A DNA stretch of 10,659 bases. Origin: Pseudomonadota bacterium (GTDB lineage: Bacteria; Pseudomonadota; Gammaproteobacteria; Enterobacterales; Enterobacteriaceae). Below the pieces are notes generated by a model, which made no database searches, was not told where the DNA came from, and saw only the letters and a list, made by a program, of their open reading frames with translations. Positions 6,494 through 10,659 of the stretch are shown here, one piece after another. The DNA is taken from the NCBI GenBank assembly GCA_023425455.1, contig JAFACP010000325.1, forward strand, positions 1 to 10,659. The letters are read 5' to 3'. Each line of letters opens with the position of its first letter. The stretch's first letter is position 1. Both the position numbers and the translations under genes were made by a program.

Positions 6494-7285
6494 TTAACCG
6501 GCAAATTGCTGAATGAAGCGGCTGCCGAAATAGGCAAGCGTCAGGATGCCCGCACCCGCTACGTTGAACCAGACTACGCGGCGACCGCGCCAGCCCTGAT
6601 GATAATGACCCCACAGCAGGACAATATAGACAAACCACGCAATGATGGAGAGCACCGCTTTGTCTATATTCTCCACGCTGAAGAGATTTTTCATATAAAA
6701 CAGGCCGGTGCAGAGCGTCAGCGTGAGCAGGACGACCCCGACCTGGGTGATATGGAACATTTTCCGCTCGATGACCATCAGCGGCGGCATTTCATGGTTA
6801 AACGCCAGTTTCTTGTTTTTCAGTTGATAGTCAATCCAGGCGAGCTGCATTGCGTAGAGTGCCGCAATAATCAGCGTTGCGTAGGAAAACAGCGACAGGC
6901 CGATATGCACCAGCATCCCCGGCGTGGCTTCCAGATGAGTAATAAACTCATTCGGCATGAAGGTCGCTAACGCCAGGTTGATCAGCGCAAAGGTGTAGAC
7001 AATCGGCAGCAGCAACCAGCCGCGATTTTTGGACGCCACGATGGTCATCACCGTACAAATCATCAGGCTGACCAGGGAGCCGACGTTCAGTACGCTCAGG
7101 TTTTGCACGCTCCCGTCGCCCGGGATAATGCGTGATTCCAGCGCAAAGGCGTGGCTAATCAGTGCAATCACCGCCGAAAGAATAGCCATACGCCGCCAGC
7201 CGCTGTTTTTTTGCAGCAAGCCGGGGATGATCAGCGCAAGGCTGACAGAGTAGGCAACAAGGGCGAACAGTGCGAAAACAGGCAT
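6494..7285 (-). CDS. ypjD: YpjD, cytochrome c assembly-like (CcsA/CcmC family) membrane protein
   Basis: This 263-residue integral inner-membrane protein is closely similar to E. coli YpjD and related to the cytochrome c assembly (CcmC/CcsA, heme-handling) family. About eight hydrophobic segments are visible (near residues 3-22, 33-52, 68-84, 90-108, 125-150, 178-197, 210-227 and 238-255). Histidines at 127, 178, 227 and 229 (the last two in WGHYH) may correspond to the heme-ligand or tryptophan-rich region of the family, but the canonical WWD motif is not evident and the function is unproven. I chose ATG 7283-7285 (MPVFALFALVAYS) to match the family; its Shine-Dalgarno is weak. An upstream ATG at 7360 adds 25 unconserved residues. 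It shares a transcription unit with corB and diverges from ffh. Confidence 0.93.
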   Translation of the reverse strand: MPVFALFALVAYSVSLALIIPGLLQKNSGWRRMAILSAVIALISHAFALESRIIPGDGSVQNLSVLNVGSLVSLMICTVMTIVASKNRGWLLLPIVYTFALINLALATFMPNEFITHLEATPGMLVHIGLSLFSYATLIIAALYAMQLAWIDYQLKNKKLAFNHEMPPLMVIERKMFHITQVGVVLLTLTLCTGLFYMKNLFSVENIDKAVLSIIAWFVYIVLLWGHYHQGWRGRRVVWFNVAGAGILTLAYFGSRFIQQFAG

Positions 7286-7322
7286 ATAGGTGTCGACAGT
7301 TGTCTTAATAAGAAAGAGAAGC

Positions 7323-7351
7323 AGTATAACGTTACGTGACGCATGCTCCAA
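7323..7351 (-). promoter_or_regulatory. Probable ypjD-corB promoter
   Basis: On the minus strand TTGGAG (7351-7346) and TATACT (7328-7323) are separated by exactly 17 bases. The -10 is five of six, and the -35 keeps the leading TTG. Start of transcription would be about 30 bases before the ypjD ATG. Confidence 0.55.
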
Positions 7352-7379
7352 CCGTTGCATAACAACAAAGCTGCCTTCA

Positions 7380-7388
7380 TGTTATACT
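7380..7388 (+). promoter_or_regulatory. Probable ffh promoter (extended -10)
   Basis: TGTTATACT is an extended -10 element (TG, one base, TATACT). No good -35 lies at the normal distance (TTGCAT at 7355 is 22 bases away), which fits an extended -10 promoter. It lies 63 bases upstream of the ffh ATG and leaves a leader of about 55 bases. Confidence 0.6.
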
Positions 7389-7451
7389 CCGGCGAAATTC
7401 TGTGTATGTGTCGCGATAGCGGCCCAACGTTTCTACCCCAGGCGAGAGACA

Positions 7452-8813
7452 ATGTTTGATAATTTAACCGATCGTTTGTCGCGCACGCTGCGCAACATCA
7501 GCGGCCGCGGACGCCTTACCGAAGACAACATTAAGGAAACGCTGCGCGAAGTGCGCATGGCGCTGCTGGAAGCAGACGTCGCGTTGCCGGTTGTTCGTGA
7601 TTTTATCAACCGCGTGAAAGAGAAAGCGGTTGGTCATGAAGTGAATAAGAGCCTGACCCCGGGTCAGGAGTTCGTCAAAATCGTCCGTAACGAACTGGTT
7701 TCGGCGATGGGCGAAGAGAACCAGATCCTTAACCTGGCAGCGCAACCGCCAGCGGTGGTGCTGATGGCCGGCCTTCAGGGGGCCGGTAAAACGACCAGCG
7801 TCGGTAAGCTCGGCAAGTTCCTGCGTGAGAAGCACAAGAAAAAAGTGCTGGTGGTTTCTGCGGACGTCTATCGCCCGGCGGCGATTAAACAGCTGGAAAC
7901 CCTGGCTCAGCAGGTGGGGGTCGATTTCTTCCCGTCTGACGTGGCGCAAAAGCCTGTCGATATCGTTAACGCCGCGCTGAAAGAGGCGAAGCTGAAATTC
8001 TACGATGTGCTGCTGGTGGATACCGCCGGTCGCCTGCACGTCGATGAAGCGATGATGGATGAGATCAAACAGGTACATGCTTCTATCAATCCGGTAGAAA
8101 CCCTGTTTGTGGTCGATGCGATGACCGGTCAGGATGCGGCCAATACCGCAAAAGCCTTTAACGAGGCGCTGCCGTTAACCGGTGTGGTGCTGACCAAAGT
8201 CGACGGCGACGCCCGCGGCGGTGCGGCGCTCTCCATTCGTCATATCACCGGCAAACCGATTAAATTCCTCGGCGTCGGCGAAAAAACCGAAGCGCTGGAG
8301 CCTTTCCACCCGGATCGTATTGCTTCCCGTATTCTCGGTATGGGCGACGTGCTGTCGCTGATCGAAGATATTGAGAGTAAGGTTGACCGCGCGCAAGCTG
8401 AGAAGCTGGCCAGCAAGCTGAAAAAAGGTGATGGTTTTGACCTGACCGACTTCCTTGAGCAGCTGCGTCAGATGAAAAACATGGGCGGCATGGCGAGCCT
8501 GATGGGCAAACTGCCGGGCATGGGCCAGATCCCGGACAACGTAAAAGCGCAGATGGACGATAAAGTGCTGGTGCGTATGGAAGCGATCATCAACTCAATG
8601 ACCTTCAAAGAGCGCGCTAATCCGGACATCATCAAAGGTTCCCGTAAACGCCGTATTGCCGCCGGCTGCGGTATGCAGGTGCAGGACGTGAACCGCCTTC
8701 TGAAACAGTTCGACGACATGCAGCGCATGATGAAGAAAATGAAGAAAGGCGGGATGGCGAAGATGATGCGCGGCATGAAGGGCATGATGCCGCCGGGGTT
8801 CCCTGGCAGATAA
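7452..8813 (+). CDS. ffh: Ffh, signal recognition particle GTPase (SRP54)
   Basis: Ffh with 4.5S RNA forms the signal recognition particle, which delivers ribosomes making inner-membrane proteins to the receptor FtsY. The 453 residues equal the E. coli length. Domain order: N helical bundle (1-90), G domain (about 95-295) with GLQGAGKT (107-114), the insertion-box region ADVYRPAA (137-144), DTAGR (190-194), TKVDG (248-252) and GVGEK (274-278), then the methionine-rich M domain (about 329-453), which binds signal sequences and the RNA through GSRKRRIAAGCG (396-407). Cys406 is the single cysteine also known in E. coli Ffh. The start ATG 7452 has a purine-rich GAGAGA just upstream; the open frame reaches further back but is not conserved. 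It has its own promoter and precedes the rpsP operon. Confidence 0.98.
   Translation: MFDNLTDRLSRTLRNISGRGRLTEDNIKETLREVRMALLEADVALPVVRDFINRVKEKAVGHEVNKSLTPGQEFVKIVRNELVSAMGEENQILNLAAQPPAVVLMAGLQGAGKTTSVGKLGKFLREKHKKKVLVVSADVYRPAAIKQLETLAQQVGVDFFPSDVAQKPVDIVNAALKEAKLKFYDVLLVDTAGRLHVDEAMMDEIKQVHASINPVETLFVVDAMTGQDAANTAKAFNEALPLTGVVLTKVDGDARGGAALSIRHITGKPIKFLGVGEKTEALEPFHPDRIASRILGMGDVLSLIEDIESKVDRAQAEKLASKLKKGDGFDLTDFLEQLRQMKNMGGMASLMGKLPGMGQIPDNVKAQMDDKVLVRMEAIINSMTFKERANPDIIKGSRKRRIAAGCGMQVQDVNRLLKQFDDMQRMMKKMKKGGMAKMMRGMKGMMPPGFPGR
7847..7854 (+). other. Chi site (RecBCD recombination hotspot)
   Basis: The octamer GCTGGTGG occurs here on the plus strand inside ffh. In enterobacteria RecBCD recognises it and switches from degradation to recombination. 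The match is exact; its use in this species is inferred. Confidence 0.7.
8012..8019 (+). other. Chi site (RecBCD recombination hotspot)
   Basis: This is a second exact GCTGGTGG in the same orientation, 165 bases after the first and also inside ffh. Confidence 0.7.
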
Positions 8814-8845
8814 ATCGAGTTTCGTGCTCAGTATCAAGATGCTGA

Positions 8846-8873
8846 TTGCATTTTCCCCAGAAATCAGTAAAAT
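8846..8873 (+). promoter_or_regulatory. Probable promoter of the rpsP-rimM-trmD-rplS operon
   Basis: TTGCAT (8846-8851) and TAAAAT (8868-8873) are separated by 16 bases. A second -10-like element, TAATAT (8885-8890), lies just downstream with a GC-rich stretch after it but lacks a -35. Either would start the operon mRNA shortly before the leader hairpin. The gap between the ffh stop and rpsP is 136 bases, ample for a separate promoter, and E. coli has one here. Confidence 0.5.
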
Positions 8874-8895
8874 TTTCGGGCTTTTAATATGACAC

Positions 8896-8930
8896 CCGGG
8901 CTCCGTTCCTCGATGGGGCCCGGTTGTTTT
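8896..8930 (+). terminator. Terminator-like leader hairpin before rpsP
   Basis: A nine-base-pair GC-rich stem (8896-8904 with 8915-8923, one T-G wobble, ten-base loop) is followed at once by TTGTTTT (8924-8930). This is the shape of an intrinsic terminator, ending only about 20 bases before the rpsP start. It may end ffh transcripts, and since it also lies in the operon leader it may act as an attenuator or partial terminator. Confidence 0.7.
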
Positions 8931-8949
8931 ATTCACACAAGAGGATGTT

Positions 8950-9198
8950 ATGGTAACTATTCGTTTAGCACGTCACGGCGCTAAAAAGCGTCCGTTCTAC
9001 CAGGTTGTTGTAACCGACAGCCGTAATGCACGCAACGGTCGCTTCATTGAGCGCGTTGGTTTCTTCAACCCACTGGCCGCTGGCGCAGAAGAAGAAACCC
9101 GTCTGGATCTGGATCGTATCGCTCACTGGGTTGGCCAGGGCGCGACTGTATCCGATCGCGTTGCTACGCTGATCAAAGCAGCAAACAAAGCAGCTTAA
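8950..9198 (+). CDS. rpsP: Small-subunit ribosomal protein S16
   Basis: S16 is an early-binding protein of the 30S subunit that stabilises the 5' domain of 16S rRNA. The 82 residues equal the E. coli length and begin [20 protein letters not shown], with the family signature [13 protein letters not shown] and the C-terminal [20 protein letters not shown]. The ATG at 8950 follows a strong Shine-Dalgarno AAGAGGA (8939-8945). It is first in the operon with rimM (18 bases on), trmD and rplS. In E. coli the two ribosomal proteins of this operon are made in far greater amounts than RimM and TrmD from one mRNA; the strong ribosome-binding site here versus weaker ones downstream agrees with that. Confidence 0.98.
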   Translation: MVTIRLARHGAKKRPFYQVVVTDSRNARNGRFIERVGFFNPLAAGAEEETRLDLDRIAHWVGQGATVSDRVATLIKAANKAA

Positions 9199-9216
9199 TC
9201 TGTCACGGTGGTCATG

Positions 9217-9753
9217 ATGAGCAATAAAGCACCTGTTGAACCGATCGTATTGGGCAAAATGGGTTCTTGCTACGGTATCCGTGGTTGGCTCAGAGTGTTT
9301 TCCTCCACTGAAGACGCTGATAGCATTTTTAATTACCAGCCCTGGTTCATCCAGAAAGCCGGTAAGTGGGAAGAGGTCGAGCTGGAAAGCTGGCGTCACC
9401 ACAATCAGGACATCATCATCAAGCTGAAAGGCATTGACGATCGTGATGCCGCGAATACTCTGACGAATTGTGAAATTGTCGTGGATTCGTCGCAGTTGCC
9501 GGAGCTTGAAGAGGGCGACTACTACTGGAAAGACCTGATGGGTTGCCAGGTGGTCACCACTGAAGGCTACAGCCTGGGGAAAGTCATCGATATGATGGAA
9601 ACCGGGTCAAATGACGTTCTCGTCATCAAGGCAAACCTGAAAGATGCATTTGGCATCAAGGAGCGGTTGGTTCCGTTCCTCGATGGACAGGTTATCAAGA
9701 AAGTCGATCTCACTACTCAAACGATTGAAGTAGATTGGGATCCTGGTTTTTAA
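9217..9753 (+). CDS. rimM: RimM, 16S rRNA processing / 30S maturation factor
   Basis: RimM binds ribosomal protein S19 and helps the 30S head domain mature. With ATG 9217 it has 178 residues, four fewer than E. coli RimM, because of a shorter N-terminal leader ([14 protein letters not shown]). The N-terminal RimM barrel holds [17 protein letters not shown]; the C-terminal PRC-barrel holds [24 protein letters not shown] and [16 protein letters not shown]. It ends EVDWDPGF, as in the family. Three starts are possible: GTG 9208, ATG 9214 and ATG 9217. I prefer 9217 because GGTGG (9207-9211) is five bases upstream and the product begins like E. coli RimM. It lies 18 bases after the rpsP stop codon and shares its mRNA. 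Confidence 0.96.
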   Translation: MSNKAPVEPIVLGKMGSCYGIRGWLRVFSSTEDADSIFNYQPWFIQKAGKWEEVELESWRHHNQDIIIKLKGIDDRDAANTLTNCEIVVDSSQLPELEEGDYYWKDLMGCQVVTTEGYSLGKVIDMMETGSNDVLVIKANLKDAFGIKERLVPFLDGQVIKKVDLTTQTIEVDWDPGF

Positions 9754-9783
9754 TTCTCCGGATAAACGGTAAAAGACGGCGCT

Positions 9784-10551
9784 ATGTGGATTGGCATAAT
9801 TAGCCTGTTTCCTGAAATGTTCCGCGCGATTACTGATTACGGGGTAACTGGCCGGGCAGTAAAAAATGGCCTGCTGAGCATCCAGAGCTGGAGTCCTCGT
9901 GACTTTACTCATGACCGGCACCGCACCGTGGACGATCGTCCATACGGCGGCGGACCGGGGATGTTAATGATGGTGCAACCCTTACGGGACGCCATTCACA
10001 CAGCAAAAGCCGCGGCAGGTGAAGGCGCGAAGGTGATTTATCTGTCACCTCAGGGACGCAAGCTTGATCAAGCAGGCGTGAGCGAACTGGCGACGAATCA
10101 AAAGCTGATTCTGGTCTGTGGTCGCTATGAAGGGATAGATGAGCGCGTAATTCAAACCGAGATTGACGAAGAATGGTCTATCGGCGATTACGTTCTCAGC
10201 GGTGGTGAGCTACCAGCGATGACGCTGATTGACTCCGTCGCCCGGTTCATTCCGGGTGTTCTGGGCCATGAAGCTTCGGCAACAGAAGATTCTTTTGCCG
10301 ATGGGTTGCTGGACTGTCCACACTATACCCGACCTGAAGTGTTAGAAGGGATGGAAGTACCGGCAGTGCTGCTGTCTGGAAACCATGCTGAGATACGTCG
10401 CTGGCGTTTGAAGCAGTCGCTGGGCCGAACCTGGCTTAGAAGACCTGAACTTCTGGAAAACCTGGCTCTGACTGAAGAGCAAGCAAAGTTGCTGGCCGAG
10501 TTCAAAACTGAACACGCGCACCAGCAGCATGAACATGATGGGAATGCGTAA
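9784..10551 (+). CDS. trmD: TrmD, tRNA (guanine-37-N1)-methyltransferase
   Basis: TrmD uses S-adenosylmethionine to methylate G37 next to the anticodon of several tRNAs, preventing +1 frameshifts. The 255 residues equal the E. coli length. It is a SPOUT enzyme with a trefoil-knot AdoMet site: YLSPQGRKL (86-94), [11 protein letters not shown] (112-122) and [14 protein letters not shown] (132-145). The catalytic Asp169 (in ATEDSF) and Arg154 are present. The C-terminal tRNA-binding domain includes [20 protein letters not shown]. The tail is histidine-rich ([13 protein letters not shown]). The start ATG 9784 has only a weak ribosome-binding sequence, in keeping with the low expression of trmD within its operon in E. 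coli. It lies 30 bases after rimM. Confidence 0.98.
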   Translation: MWIGIISLFPEMFRAITDYGVTGRAVKNGLLSIQSWSPRDFTHDRHRTVDDRPYGGGPGMLMMVQPLRDAIHTAKAAAGEGAKVIYLSPQGRKLDQAGVSELATNQKLILVCGRYEGIDERVIQTEIDEEWSIGDYVLSGGELPAMTLIDSVARFIPGVLGHEASATEDSFADGLLDCPHYTRPEVLEGMEVPAVLLSGNHAEIRRWRLKQSLGRTWLRRPELLENLALTEEQAKLLAEFKTEHAHQQHEHDGNA

Positions 10552-10594
10552 TACGCTCCCGAATATCAGTTTACCCAGGATAAGAGATTAAATT

Positions 10595-10659
10595 ATGAGC
10601 AACATTATTAAGCAACTTGAACAAGAGCAGATGAAGCAGGACGTACCTTCCTTCCGTCC
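10595..10659 (+). CDS. rplS: Large-subunit ribosomal protein L19 (5' part only)
   Basis: Only the first 21 codons are in the window: MSNIIKQLEQEQMKQDVPSF, identical as far as it goes to the start of E. coli L19 (115 residues), a 50S protein at the subunit interface. The purine-rich AGGATAAGAGA lies just upstream (10577-10587) as ribosome-binding region. It is the last gene of the rpsP operon, 43 bases after trmD. It is cut by the window edge, so the operon terminator is not visible. Confidence 0.95.
   Translation, partial: MSNIIKQLEQEQMKQDVPSFR

Noticed and set aside
7464..8078. 204-codon minus-strand open frame opposite ffh
   Set aside because: It is antisense to the highly conserved Ffh N and G domains; the open frame follows from codon bias.
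9208..9216. GTG 9208 as the rimM start
   Set aside because: There is no Shine-Dalgarno upstream; ATG 9217 has GGTGG at good spacing and fits the family N-terminus.
1..10659. Mobile element, prophage, CRISPR, tRNA/rRNA gene or novel defence system
   Set aside because: Every stretch is occupied by conserved core genes with short intergenic gaps; I saw no transposase, integrase, attachment repeats, repeat-spacer pattern or cloverleaf. The ssrA integration hot spot expected beyond smpB is outside the window.

Overview
This is an ordinary housekeeping stretch of a chromosome from the family Enterobacteriaceae. Gene order (smpB / ratAB / bamE / recN / nadK / grpE / corB-ypjD / ffh / rpsP-rimM-trmD-rplS) and protein sequences match, from memory, the Escherichia coli and Salmonella neighbourhood. 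Many positions differ from E. coli (for example a four-residue-shorter RimM N-terminus), and a REP-like palindrome has the CCGGGTG..CACCCGG form I associate with Enterobacter/Klebsiella. My best guess is Enterobacter or a close relative; the genus is inference.

Left part (1-1800): the 3'-truncated smpB (trans-translation, minus strand) diverges from the ratA-ratB pair (plus strand). A strong bidirectional terminator separates ratB from the convergent bamE (outer-membrane assembly lipoprotein). Upstream of bamE is recN (SOS-induced SMC-like repair ATPase), whose 3' end carries a possible sigma-E type promoter for bamE.

Middle (3460-6500): the recN control region holds an SOS promoter buried in two good LexA boxes plus a third, degenerate box over the ribosome-binding region. 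nadK (NAD kinase) lies upstream of recN and diverges from grpE, which has a textbook sigma-32 heat-shock promoter. grpE converges on corB, with a REP-like palindrome between them. ypjD and corB form a minus-strand pair 18 bases apart. corB has no ATG/GTG/TTG at its expected start, but a perfect Shine-Dalgarno sits in front of a CTG codon.

Right part (7286-10659): divergent promoters separate ypjD from ffh (signal recognition particle GTPase). The ribosome/tRNA operon rpsP-rimM-trmD-rplS follows, preceded by a promoter and a terminator-like leader hairpin. rplS runs off the right edge.

The genes share broad themes (translation quality control, ribosome assembly, protein targeting, stress response), but they are separately controlled transcription units rather than one system. 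I found no mobile element, CRISPR array, RNA gene, pseudogene or new defence-type system. The points worth a second look are regulatory or start-codon details. All intergenic gaps are shorter than 300 bases and are covered below.
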